A stretch of DNA of 16,961 bases from Minisyncoccota bacterium (GCA_028713795.1 JAQTNP010000013.1:1-16961), one strand, 5' to 3'; shown: positions 1-6,593, counted from the stretch's first letter. Notes: generated by a model not told the origin, from the sequence alone. Made by a program: numbers and translations.

Positions 1-921
1 AACATTAAATTTTTCTGCGGCCCTGATTGTTTTTTTTACCAAAACTTCAATAATCGCTTGCTGGGATTCAAAAGCCATAGAAGAAATATATTTTTTAGAT
101 TTCAAAACAGATTTTTTCTGTTTTTTTGTATTGTATATTACTGCTGTCTTTAATCCCGAAAAAGAAAAATCAAAATCTCTTGTTGCAATCATTGGTCTTG
201 GCAAAGGGATATCTAATATTTTTCCATCCAAAGCGGCCTTTGATATTTCAGGGCCTCCGGGATAGGGCAAGCCGATAGCTCTTGCTATCTTATCAAAAGC
301 TTCTCCTGCTGCATCATCTCTTGTTTCTCCGATTATTCTGTATTTTCTTAACTTTTCAATGAGAATCAATTGAGTATGGCCCCCGGAAACTATTAAAAAA
401 ACAGCAGGAAATATTTTCTCATTTAAAATTTCTGGATTATTTACAAAATTAGCAAAAAGATGACCCTCAATATGGTTTATCGGGATAATTGGGATTTTCC
501 AGATTGATGATAACGATCTGGCAAAATTAACTCCGCTCCATAAGCAAGGCTCTAATCCTGGACCATATGTTACAGCGATATAGTCAATATCGGGCTTCTG
601 GTATTTTTCCAAGAGAGACTTAGTTCTTGTAAAAAGTAATTTTTCTTTTTCTAAAATCTTTTCAATTTCTCTTGAATTGATTTTAGAAGATTTTAATTTT
701 AAAAGATTTGCATCTTTTAAAACTTTTTTTAAAACAATTGGAAGATTTTTCTGATGTTCTCTTCTGGCTAAAGTGGGATATACTCCCCCATATTTTTTAT
801 GGATCTCAATTTGTGAAGAAATTACTTGAGAAACAATTTTAAAATCAGCAATATTTCTATTGCATTCTGCTACAGATATAGCGGTATCATCGCAAGATGT
901 TTCTATGGATAAAATTTTCAT
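1..921 (-). CDS. tsaD: tRNA N6-adenosine threonylcarbamoyltransferase TsaD (3' part cut by window edge)
   Basis: TsaD transfers the threonylcarbamoyl group onto A37 of ANN-decoding tRNAs, with TsaB/TsaE as partners in the cytoplasm. 307 codons are visible, reading from an ATG at 921 out through base 1, so only the C-terminal end is missing. Visible family motifs are the N-terminal SIETSCDDT (about residues 5-13), the metal-binding HIEGH, VSGGHTQL, DDAAGEAFDK, GLPYPGGP and DFSFSGLKT. Two features differ from the E. coli protein. The usual GPGLVGALLVG stretch reads GPGLEPCLWSG. A lysine-rich insert of roughly 30 residues lies just before the IDYIAVTYGPGL strand. I know both traits from Patescibacteria-like TsaD, which supports the taxonomic guess. 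The gene diverges from recG. Its promoter candidate leaves a leader of only about 7 nt. The identification is firm. Confidence 0.96.
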   Translation of the reverse strand, partial: MKILSIETSCDDTAISVAECNRNIADFKIVSQVISSQIEIHKKYGGVYPTLARREHQKNLPIVLKKVLKDANLLKLKSSKINSREIEKILEKEKLLFTRTKSLLEKYQKPDIDYIAVTYGPGLEPCLWSGVNFARSLSSIWKIPIIPINHIEGHLFANFVNNPEILNEKIFPAVFLIVSGGHTQLILIEKLRKYRIIGETRDDAAGEAFDKIARAIGLPYPGGPEISKAALDGKILDIPLPRPMIATRDFDFSFSGLKTAVIYNTKKQKKSVLKSKKYISSMAFESQQAIIEVLVKKTIRAAEKFNV

Positions 922-934
922 ACGATATATCTGA

Positions 935-963
935 ATAATAGATTATTTATCAATTAATTTCAA
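935..963 (-). promoter_or_regulatory. Sigma70-type promoter for tsaD
   Basis: On the minus strand TTGAAA (958-963) and TATTAT (935-940) are separated by exactly 17 bp, each one mismatch from consensus. Transcription would start near 928, about 7 nt before the tsaD ATG at 921, giving a nearly leaderless mRNA. The first GGACA dyad (965-989) abuts the upstream side of the -35 box. Confidence 0.6.
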
Positions 964-964
964 A

Positions 965-1019
965 TCGGACAATAGAAAAGTTTGTCCGAAATTAAAAATG
1001 GACATATATTTCAATGTCC
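965..1019. promoter_or_regulatory. Two GGACA/TGTCC dyads between divergent tsaD and recG
   Basis: Dyad 1 pairs TCGGACAA (965-972) with TTGTCCGA (982-989) around a 9-nt centre. Dyad 2 pairs GGACAT (1000-1005) with ATGTCC (1014-1019) around an 8-nt centre. Both share the half-site GGACA/TGTCC, and their centres are about 32-33 bp apart, close to three helical turns. They lie just upstream of the tsaD -35 box and before the recG -10. An operator pair for a dimeric regulator is the simplest reading. RNA hairpins are the alternative, but no T-run follows on either strand to make a terminator. The function is inferred from position only. Confidence 0.45.
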
Positions 1020-1056
1020 GGAATTGTAAATTGCTTTATTTTTCCTCCAAATGAGC

Positions 1057-1062
1057 TAAAAT
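1057..1062 (+). promoter_or_regulatory. Putative -10 box of recG (leaderless start)
   Basis: TAAAAT ends 6 nt before the recG ATG at 1069, so transcription would begin at about the start codon. No good -35 hexamer is seen at 17 bp; TTGCTT at 1031-1036 would need a 20-bp spacer. It matches the spacing in front of pilM and the first pilin gene, which is the main reason for listing it. Confidence 0.4.
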
Positions 1063-1068
1063 CTAGAT

Positions 1069-3198
1069 ATGAATCCAGATTCTTTAATTACAACTATTGA
1101 AGGAATAGGCAATTTCTATCAAAAGAAATTGCAGTTTCTAGGTATAAAAACAATAAAGGACTTATTAATGTATTTTCCTGCCAGATACGATGATTTTTCT
1201 AAAATCACAGACATTTCTGACTTAAAAATCAACGAGAGAGCTTGCATTAAAGGAGAAATATCAAAGATAAGCAATATTAGGACAAGGGGCAGGGGAATGT
1301 TTTTGACCCAGGCAGTTGTCAATGATGATACCGGATCAATGAAGATAATGTGGTTTAACCAGCCATTTTTAACCTCAACATTAAAAGACAACGATCTTGT
1401 CTGCTTGGCCGGGAAAATAGTTTCCGTCAAAGGAGGCGTATATCTTAGTAATCCCATATATGAAAAGATCTCAGACGAAAAAGAATTAACTCATGCTGGT
1501 AGAATAGTTCCCGTATATCGTTTAACCACCAGAGTGTCTTCCAGATGGTTTCGTTTTGTTATGAAAAAAGCAATGCCTGTATTGAGGGACATAAAGGAGC
1601 CTTTGCCAAAAGAATTAGTTAGAGAAAATAATTTAATGGAAATTACCAAGGCTATCAAACAAATGCATTTTCCTGATTCCTGGAGCTCTTTAAGGAAAGC
1701 CCAGGAAAGATTTGCATATCAGGAAGTATTTCTTCTTGAACTCTTTGTTTTGAAACAAAGAGTAAAAAGAATGAAAGAAAACTCCATTTCCATTCCTATA
1801 AAATTAGAAAAAGTAAAAAAACTTGTGGAATCATTGCCATTTTCTCTGACTATTTCCCAGAAAAAAGCTGTTTGGCAGATATTAAAAGATATGGAAAAGA
1901 CAAGGCCGATGTCCAGATTATTGCAAGGAGATGTCGGTTCCGGAAAAACCATTGTAGCGGCTTTAGCAGCATTAAATGCCGCTAAGAACCAATATCAAGT
2001 TGCTTTTATGGCCCCCACAGAGATATTGGCAAAACAGCATTTTGAAACAGTCCATAATTTCCTAAAGGATTTTAATGTTAATATTGGGTTTTTAACTTCA
2101 AAAAATGATAAATATTTTTCCAAAAAATTAAAGAATCAGACAATCGAAATTTCCAAAGCAAAATTATTGGAAAAAACCCTTAAAGGAGAAATTGATATTA
2201 TCATCGGCACACACAGCTTGATTCAAAAAAAAGTCAAATTCAAAAAATTAGGTTTAGTAATTGTAGATGAGCAGCATAGGTTTGGGGTAGAGCAAAGATC
2301 CAGATTGATTAAATCCTCTGCCCAAAAGGGCTTGATGCCCCATTTGCTTTCAATGACCGCCACTCCTATTCCAAGAACCCTAGCTTTAACAATATATGGC
2401 GATCTTGATATCTCAATACTGGATCAGATGCCAAGGGGTCCGAGGGATGTAGAAACAAATGTTGTTACTGCCTCAGAAATTAAAGGAGTTTATTCTTTAA
2501 TCAGAAAAGAAATTGACAAAGGCAGACAGGCCTTTGTTATCTGTCCAAGAATTGAGAAAAAAGAAATAGATGAAGATGAAGAAATTTCTCCGATGAAAGA
2601 CGCATGGAGCGAAGTAGCTGCGGTAGAGGAAGAATATGAAAAACTTTCAAAAGAAATATTTACTGAATTTAATGTTGCCATGATGCATGGCAAATTAGGA
2701 TCTAAAGAAAAGGAAAGGATAATGAAGGATTTTAAGAATAAAAAGACGGATATTCTAGTTTCTACTTCAGTCATTGAAGTAGGGATAGATATCCCCAATG
2801 CAACTATTATGATAGTAGAAGGCGCTGATAGGTTTGGCTTGGCCCAGCTCCACCAATTCAGAGGAAGAATTGGAAGATCTGGAGACAAATCATATTTCCT
2901 GCTATTCCCATCAGCTAAATCAAAAGACAGTATTGCCAGATTAGAATCATTGGTAAAAATTAATGATGGGTTAACTTTGGCAGAGTCAGATCTGAAGTTC
3001 AGGGGTCCTGGAGATTTCTCAGGAGTGAGGCAATGGGGAATTCCAGATATGGCTATGGAATCATTAAAAGATATAAAGATGATTGAGAAGACCAGAAATG
3101 CTGCCAAGGCAATTCTAGAAAAGGATTGGAGATTAAAAACCTATCCTTTATTAGAAAAGGAATTAGATAGATTTAATCAGGAAGCTCATATGGAGTAG
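1069..3198 (+). CDS. recG: ATP-dependent DNA helicase RecG
   Basis: RecG is a superfamily 2 helicase that remodels stalled replication forks and branch-migrates Holliday junctions. At 709 residues it is near the usual family length. The N-terminal wedge region (about 1-230) includes an OB-fold strand set around residues 55-130. The motor follows: Walker A GDVGSGKT at 287-294, DEQH box at 400-403, TATPIPRT at 430-437, and the C-terminal motor motif QFRGRIGRSG at about 596-605. The C terminus keeps the GPGDFSGVRQ-type segment seen in RecG proteins. No Shine-Dalgarno precedes the ATG, and a -10-like TAAAAT lies 6 nt upstream. The 3' end overlaps the convergent membrane-protein gene by 26 bp. No key motif is missing. 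Confidence 0.97.
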   Translation: MNPDSLITTIEGIGNFYQKKLQFLGIKTIKDLLMYFPARYDDFSKITDISDLKINERACIKGEISKISNIRTRGRGMFLTQAVVNDDTGSMKIMWFNQPFLTSTLKDNDLVCLAGKIVSVKGGVYLSNPIYEKISDEKELTHAGRIVPVYRLTTRVSSRWFRFVMKKAMPVLRDIKEPLPKELVRENNLMEITKAIKQMHFPDSWSSLRKAQERFAYQEVFLLELFVLKQRVKRMKENSISIPIKLEKVKKLVESLPFSLTISQKKAVWQILKDMEKTRPMSRLLQGDVGSGKTIVAALAALNAAKNQYQVAFMAPTEILAKQHFETVHNFLKDFNVNIGFLTSKNDKYFSKKLKNQTIEISKAKLLEKTLKGEIDIIIGTHSLIQKKVKFKKLGLVIVDEQHRFGVEQRSRLIKSSAQKGLMPHLLSMTATPIPRTLALTIYGDLDISILDQMPRGPRDVETNVVTASEIKGVYSLIRKEIDKGRQAFVICPRIEKKEIDEDEEISPMKDAWSEVAAVEEEYEKLSKEIFTEFNVAMMHGKLGSKEKERIMKDFKNKKTDILVSTSVIEVGIDIPNATIMIVEGADRFGLAQLHQFRGRIGRSGDKSYFLLFPSAKSKDSIARLESLVKINDGLTLAESDLKFRGPGDFSGVRQWGIPDMAMESLKDIKMIEKTRNAAKAILEKDWRLKTYPLLEKELDRFNQEAHME

Positions 3199-3856
3199 CC
3201 TTCTTTCCCAATATCTTATCCCAAAGGATATAGAAAAAAGGTACGCCCATATTGAATTCTATCAAAGAGTTTTCTAATAATACCAGTAAAGATCCTGGCC
3301 TGATTCCACTGACTAGTAATGAAAACTCCATCATAAAATGGATTAAGAATCCTATCAAAAATAGAAAAACAATCTTTTTCCAATTATATTTTAATAGAAA
3401 TAGTAAACCAAATCCTAAAATTACTACGCCGATTTCTAAAAATCTGAAATCAGACATATGTCTGATTGTTTCAATTTGATTGTCATTGATCGGTAACCAT
3501 TGAGAAAGAAAAGCTACCGATAACCAGCCCAGCAAAACAAATAATGTCCATTTTAATTTCTTCTTTCCTTCAAACATCAAAAAAACATAGGCATATTCAA
3601 CACCATAAGAAAGAGAGAACCAAAGAAAGAATATTAAAATATTCCAAAATGAATTGATTGGTAATGATATTTCTCTAATTCCGGTATGCAACCAAGCTCC
3701 CCAATCAATTAAGAAATTTATTACCAGTCCTCCAACAAAAAAGGCAAGAAGAGGAATTTTCTTTTTAAATAATATTAAAGCGGTGATAAAGATCGCTAAA
3801 AAAATTAAATCAAAATAGATATAATCGATTCCAAAGGTTCTAATTACATCATACAT
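3173..3856 (-). CDS. Hypothetical multi-pass membrane protein
   Basis: I do not recognise this 227-residue protein. It is strongly hydrophobic, with about six likely membrane segments (for example IYFDLIFLAIFITALILF near the N terminus and VVILGFGLLFLL further on) separated by short Lys/Trp-rich loops. The frame is open further upstream to 3922, but that part would be translated tRNA-Glu sequence, so I place the start at the ATG at 3856, 8 nt after the tRNA 3' end. No Shine-Dalgarno and no separate promoter fit in that gap, so it is probably co-transcribed with the tRNA and exposed by tRNA 3' processing. Its 3' end overlaps recG by 26 bp in convergent orientation. Homologues in related small genomes would be the test of whether it is conserved. 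Confidence 0.75.
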   Translation of the reverse strand: MYDVIRTFGIDYIYFDLIFLAIFITALILFKKKIPLLAFFVGGLVINFLIDWGAWLHTGIREISLPINSFWNILIFFLWFSLSYGVEYAYVFLMFEGKKKLKWTLFVLLGWLSVAFLSQWLPINDNQIETIRHMSDFRFLEIGVVILGFGLLFLLKYNWKKIVFLFLIGFLIHFMMEFSLLVSGIRPGSLLVLLENSLIEFNMGVPFFYILWDKILGKKATPYELPD

Positions 3857-3864
3857 ATTATTTG

Positions 3865-3936
3865 CGGCGCTACGGGGGATCGAACCCCGGTTTAAAGGTT
3901 GAAAACCTCTTGTCCTGACCACTAGACGATAGCGCC
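3865..3936 (-). tRNA. tRNA-Glu (anticodon TTC)
   Basis: The minus strand folds into a full cloverleaf. The 7-bp acceptor pairs GGCGCTA with TAGCGCC and is followed by discriminator G. The D-arm contains AGTGGT. The anticodon stem AGAGG/CCTTT holds the loop TTTTCAA with anticodon TTC at 3901-3903 (read in reverse). A 4-nt variable loop and a CGGGG/CCCCG T-stem with a TTCGATC loop complete it. The CCA end is not encoded. The anticodon stem contains one G-T wobble. The gene has its own promoter upstream and the membrane-protein gene starts 8 nt after its end. Confidence 0.95.
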
Positions 3937-3945
3937 ATATCAGTT

Positions 3946-3973
3946 ATTATATTGTTTTTTACGGAAAATGCAA
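3946..3973 (-). promoter_or_regulatory. Promoter of tRNA-Glu
   Basis: On the minus strand TTGCAT (3968-3973) and a perfect TATAAT (3946-3951) are 16 bp apart. Transcription would start a few bases before the mature tRNA 5' end at 3936. Its -35 box lies only 8 bp from the plus-strand -35 box at 3982, so two divergent promoters sit back to back. Confidence 0.65.
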
Positions 3974-3981
3974 ATCTATGT

Positions 3982-4010
3982 TTGACATAGAGTATTTAAT
4001 GTTGTATGAT
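3982..4010 (+). promoter_or_regulatory. Near-consensus sigma70 promoter
   Basis: A perfect TTGACA (3982-3987), an ideal 17-bp spacer and TATGAT (4005-4010) make this the best promoter in the window. The predicted start is near 4017, about 25 nt before the 40-codon ORF. With the terminator ending near 4221 it defines a transcript of about 205 nt. Confidence 0.75.
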
Positions 4011-4027
4011 ATGAGTATCTCAGAGAT

Positions 4028-4035
4028 AAGGAGGT
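4028..4035 (+). promoter_or_regulatory. Perfect Shine-Dalgarno
   Basis: AAGGAGGT lies 6 nt before the ATG at 4042. It decides the start of the 40-codon ORF. It is notable because no other gene here has a comparable ribosome binding site. Confidence 0.75.
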
Positions 4036-4041
4036 CTCCAG

Positions 4042-4164
4042 ATGATCTGTCTGGTAGACAAAAAGAAGGTCCCTCAAAAAGGGCAGGAAACTGTGATCGT
4101 TCGAGGAGAGCTGATCGAGGTCGCTGATCTGGAAGAGAAGTACTTCGATCTCATCTCCCGTTAA
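4042..4164 (+). CDS. Small GC-rich 40-aa protein, unknown function
   Basis: Unrecognised 40-residue ORF beginning MICLVDKKKVPQKG and ending YFDLISR. It is charged, has one Cys at position 3, a central beta-like stretch (TVIVRGELIEV) and an acidic/aromatic tail; no signal peptide or membrane segment is visible. It has its own near-consensus promoter, a perfect Shine-Dalgarno and a strong terminator starting at its stop codon. Codon use is unlike the neighbours: by hand count 24 of 40 third positions are G or C, all four Leu codons are CTG/CTC, and both Arg codons are CGN, whereas adjacent genes favour TTA, AGA and AGG. This suggests either very high expression or recent acquisition. The alternative is a structured small RNA whose ORF is incidental, though the promoter, Shine-Dalgarno, ORF and terminator together favour translation. 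An overlapping 38-codon reading from 4011 has no ribosome binding site. Confidence 0.6.
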   Translation: MICLVDKKKVPQKGQETVIVRGELIEVADLEEKYFDLISR

Positions 4165-4221
4165 CGAGGGTTACGCTGGCCGCATGTGACGCTGCCAGCC
4201 CGACCCTCGGTTTTTCTTTTT
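4165..4221 (+). terminator. Strong Rho-independent terminator
   Basis: CGAGGGT (4165-4171) pairs with ACCCTCG (4203-4209) and an inner stem pairs GCTGGC (4175-4180) with GCCAGC (4194-4199), followed by a T-rich tract at 4211-4221. It starts at the base after the stop codon of the 40-codon ORF and ends 3 bp before the next -35 box, isolating the small gene from tRNA-Ser. Confidence 0.9.
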
Positions 4222-4224
4222 CAA

Positions 4225-4253
4225 TTGACCAAATCATCTTTTTAAAATATGAT
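4225..4253 (+). promoter_or_regulatory. Promoter of tRNA-Ser
   Basis: TTGACC (4225-4230), a 17-bp spacer and TATGAT (4248-4253) place the transcript start near 4260, about 5 nt before the mature tRNA 5' end at 4265. It may also drive the 147-aa membrane-protein gene that follows the tRNA. Confidence 0.7.
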
Positions 4254-4264
4254 AAATAATATTT

Positions 4265-4354
4265 GGAGAGGTGTGCCGAATGGCAAGGCAGCAGGTTGCT
4301 AACCTGTGGCGGTATTCAAAACACCGCTTGTGGGTTCGACTCCCGCCCTCTCCG
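4265..4354 (+). tRNA. tRNA-Ser (anticodon GCT)
   Basis: This is a 90-nt class II tRNA. The acceptor pairs GGAGAGG with CCTCTCC and is followed by discriminator G. The anticodon stem GCAGG/CCTGT has loop TTGCTAA with anticodon GCT at 4298-4300, decoding AGC/AGT. A long variable arm follows (GGCGGT pairing toward ACCGC), then a T-arm with the loop TTCGACT. The CCA end is not encoded. Confidence 0.95.
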
Positions 4355-4372
4355 CTCTTAAATTAATCTAAT

Positions 4373-4816
4373 ATGAAAGAGCAAACATATAGGATAGAAT
4401 CAAAAATTAACAGAATTCTTTTTTGGATTTCTGTTTTCATTACCATAGTAACAATGGTAATGATGGCAATAGAATTCTTTAGCAGAGGGGCATTCCCCAC
4501 CACAAGAATTGGCAATTTCTATATAGGCGTATTATTGATCTATTCTTTCCATAAAGAGGCTTTGAGATGGCTAGAGGAAAAAGATACCAGAAAGGGGCAA
4601 AGGAGAGGAGAAATTTTTGTATATTCTTGGTTTATCCTGACAACAATTCTCTATCTGGTTAATTTCTTAAGGCATGATTACTACATGACAGATCCTTCTG
4701 GAAAAGAAACCAAGGCCTTAATGGAAATTACTGTTACTGCTTTAGAATCAGGAGCGGTATTTATATTCACCCGTTTGATAAAAATAATATTCAATATCAA
4801 TTACAATAAAAAGTAA
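4373..4816 (+). CDS. Hypothetical small membrane protein (147 aa)
   Basis: I do not recognise this protein. It has about four hydrophobic segments (roughly residues 12-32, 44-58, 78-99 and a less hydrophobic one near 120-142), joined by loops rich in Arg, Lys and Glu, so it is probably a four-pass membrane protein. No enzymatic motif is visible. It begins 18 nt after tRNA-Ser and has no Shine-Dalgarno, so co-transcription with the tRNA is likely. A weak -10-like TAAATT at 4359-4364 could instead give a leaderless start. It converges on comF with only 3 bp between the two stop codons and no hairpin. The layout repeats that of the tRNA-Glu/membrane-protein pair on the other strand. Confidence 0.75.
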   Translation: MKEQTYRIESKINRILFWISVFITIVTMVMMAIEFFSRGAFPTTRIGNFYIGVLLIYSFHKEALRWLEEKDTRKGQRRGEIFVYSWFILTTILYLVNFLRHDYYMTDPSGKETKALMEITVTALESGAVFIFTRLIKIIFNINYNKK

Positions 4817-4819
4817 AAA

Positions 4820-5470
4820 TTATTCCCTAGCAACAACAGCGGCCCAAACTTGATTGGCGCCGTTTTGTTTTAATATTTTAGCTGCCTCATCAATAGTTGC
4901 TCCGGTAGTAAACACGTCATCTATCAAAAGGATATTTTTTCCTTTAATGTCCTCCATTAAAGAAAAAACATTTTCTACATTGTTTTTCCTCTGTTCTTTA
5001 TCTAAATCAACCTGAGAGCTATTCTCTTTAATCTTTTTTAAAATATTTCTTGTTTCTAATTTAAGCTTTAAAGACAATTTTTTAGCCAATTCCTCTGCCT
5101 GATTATACCCCCTGTAATTCATTCTTTTTTTAGATATTGGTATAGGAACAAGAATGAAATCAGATAATTGCGATTTCATTCCGATAAAGGTCAAATGAAT
5201 GATCATTATGTCAGATAGGGTGTCTGACAGGTCTTTGATAAAGGGAGGATATTTAAAGCCATGGATTAATTTCCTTACAATTTGGTTTTTGAATACAGTG
5301 GCAAAGAATAACCTATCAAGGTATTTTATTTCTTCAGAAAGATCATATTCTTTTTGCATAATTTCTATCAAAGAGAAACAGTCATAACAAAGATAGCTGC
5401 CTAATTGCTGGCAGTTTATGCATTTTTTTGGAAAAAAAAGATTCAATATTTTATCAAAAAAGTTTTCCAC
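4820..5470 (-). CDS. comF: ComF family phosphoribosyltransferase-like protein
   Basis: ComF proteins help take up or process transforming DNA in naturally competent bacteria; biochemically they carry a type I phosphoribosyltransferase fold. This one has 216 residues, typical for the family. The N terminus has a four-cysteine zinc site (C17, C20, C28, C31). The middle has the family signature VPIP...RGYNQAEELA. The PRPP-binding loop IDDVFTTGAT (183-192) is intact. The start is a GTG at 5470; no in-frame ATG lies upstream before a stop at 5500. It diverges from the pilus operon across about 57 bp. Type IV pili pull in DNA in competent bacteria, so the neighbourhood supports a competence role, but that link is inference. 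Confidence 0.9.
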   Translation of the reverse strand: MENFFDKILNLFFPKKCINCQQLGSYLCYDCFSLIEIMQKEYDLSEEIKYLDRLFFATVFKNQIVRKLIHGFKYPPFIKDLSDTLSDIMIIHLTFIGMKSQLSDFILVPIPISKKRMNYRGYNQAEELAKKLSLKLKLETRNILKKIKENSSQVDLDKEQRKNNVENVFSLMEDIKGKNILLIDDVFTTGATIDEAAKILKQNGANQVWAAVVARE

Positions 5471-5514
5471 ATTATTTAATCTTGTTTCTCTTTGTTTCTA
5501 TTGTTGAAAAGTAC

Positions 5515-5520
5515 TATAAT
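5515..5520 (+). promoter_or_regulatory. Putative -10 box heading the pilus operon (leaderless)
   Basis: A perfect TATAAT ends 7 nt before the pilM ATG at 5528, so the transcript would begin at or next to the start codon. TTGTTT at 5492-5497 is a weak -35 candidate with a 17-bp spacer. Confidence 0.55.
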
Positions 5521-5527
5521 ATATTCA

Positions 5528-6592
5528 ATGAGTGCAAATCCCTTAAAGTCTTTATTTTCCAAGAGCTTTTTAGGTGTGGATATAGGAACATCTTCTTTTA
5601 AAGTTGTAGAGTTAAGCTCAAGAAAAGGAATCCGCTTGGAAAACTACGGGCAATTAAGGGCTGAATACTTTACAGAAAAGAAATCTCCCCAAGGCCTAGT
5701 TCTTTCCAACGACTATATTATAGCTGGACTTTCCAGTGTTTTACAGGAAGCAAAGATAAAAACGAAGGAAGCATTTTTTGCAATACCTGACTATGCGACA
5801 TTTTTTACCAGCTTTGATCTGCCGGCGATGAGCAAGCCGGAATTAGAAGAAGCAATAAGATACGAGGCGCCAAGACATATTCCTTTGCCTCTGGCAGATG
5901 TTACTCTTGATTGGGAAGTTATCAAAGGCAATCCTCAGGCAGAAAACAAGCAGCCGTTAAAAGTAATGCTTGTTGCTGTTCCCAATGAAACAATTAACCA
6001 GTATGATAAAATAGCAAGGGCTTTGGGATTGAGGATTGTTGCCATGGAGACAGAAGTTTTTGCTTTAGCCAGGGGTTTGATAAAATACCAGGATAAAAAA
6101 AGTGTTTTAGGATTAATAGATTGCGGACACAAAACAACAACAATCAATATCTTTTCCCAGAATATCTTGAAATCTTCCCACAGCATTGATATTTCTAACG
6201 AGGAATTAACCCAATCTCTGGTAAATGCTTTAAAAACCGATCCAAGAAAAGCAGAGATAGTCAAAAAAACATACGGTTTAGTCAAAGACCAGAATATTAA
6301 AAAAATATTAGTTCCACAGATTGATATTCTTATAAAAGAAACAAGAGGAGTATTCAATCAATATTTCCTTGAAGAAAAAGAAAGAGTGGAAAAAATAATT
6401 ATGGCTGGAGGAATGGCTCATCTGCCCGGATTAAAGGAATATTTCAGCGAGCAGATAAAGTTACCGATAGAAACAGCCAATCCCTTTATCGACGTATCAT
6501 ATCCTCCTGGGCTGGATTTGATCTTAAAGAAAATAGGCCCAGAATTCACAATAGCAGTAGGCGCAGCTCTTAGAGGATTAGTACAAAAATAA
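5528..6592 (+). CDS. pilM: Type IV pilus assembly protein PilM
   Basis: PilM is an actin-like cytoplasmic ATPase-fold protein that binds the N terminus of PilN and links the PilB/PilT motors to the inner-membrane complex. The protein has 354 residues. The FLGVDIGTSSFKVVELS nucleotide-binding segment lies near residues 15-31, a second phosphate loop-like segment LGLIDCGHKTTTINIF follows mid-protein, and the late IMAGGMAHLPGL segment is typical of PilM/FtsA relatives. The frame is open to 5492, but that would place the start upstream of the TATAAT box. MSANPLKSLFSKSFLGVDIG is a normal PilM N terminus, so I use the ATG at 5528. It is the first gene of the pilus operon; pilN follows after 1 bp. 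Confidence 0.95.
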   Translation: MSANPLKSLFSKSFLGVDIGTSSFKVVELSSRKGIRLENYGQLRAEYFTEKKSPQGLVLSNDYIIAGLSSVLQEAKIKTKEAFFAIPDYATFFTSFDLPAMSKPELEEAIRYEAPRHIPLPLADVTLDWEVIKGNPQAENKQPLKVMLVAVPNETINQYDKIARALGLRIVAMETEVFALARGLIKYQDKKSVLGLIDCGHKTTTINIFSQNILKSSHSIDISNEELTQSLVNALKTDPRKAEIVKKTYGLVKDQNIKKILVPQIDILIKETRGVFNQYFLEEKERVEKIIMAGGMAHLPGLKEYFSEQIKLPIETANPFIDVSYPPGLDLILKKIGPEFTIAVGAALRGLVQK

Positions 6593-6593
6593 T

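Noticed and set aside
2490..3107. 205-codon open frame on the minus strand inside recG
   Set aside because: It lies entirely opposite conserved RecG motor motifs and has no recognisable motif; it is a shadow of recG.
3857..3922. N-terminal extension of the 227-aa membrane protein to 3922
   Set aside because: These codons are the tRNA-Glu gene itself; the ATG at 3856 is a start outside the tRNA.
4011..4127. 38-codon reading frame from ATG 4011 overlapping the 40-codon ORF
   Set aside because: It starts at the -10 box before the predicted transcript start and has no ribosome binding site.
5492..5527. Earlier in-frame start of pilM
   Set aside because: It precedes the TATAAT box, and the extra residues do not match PilM N termini.
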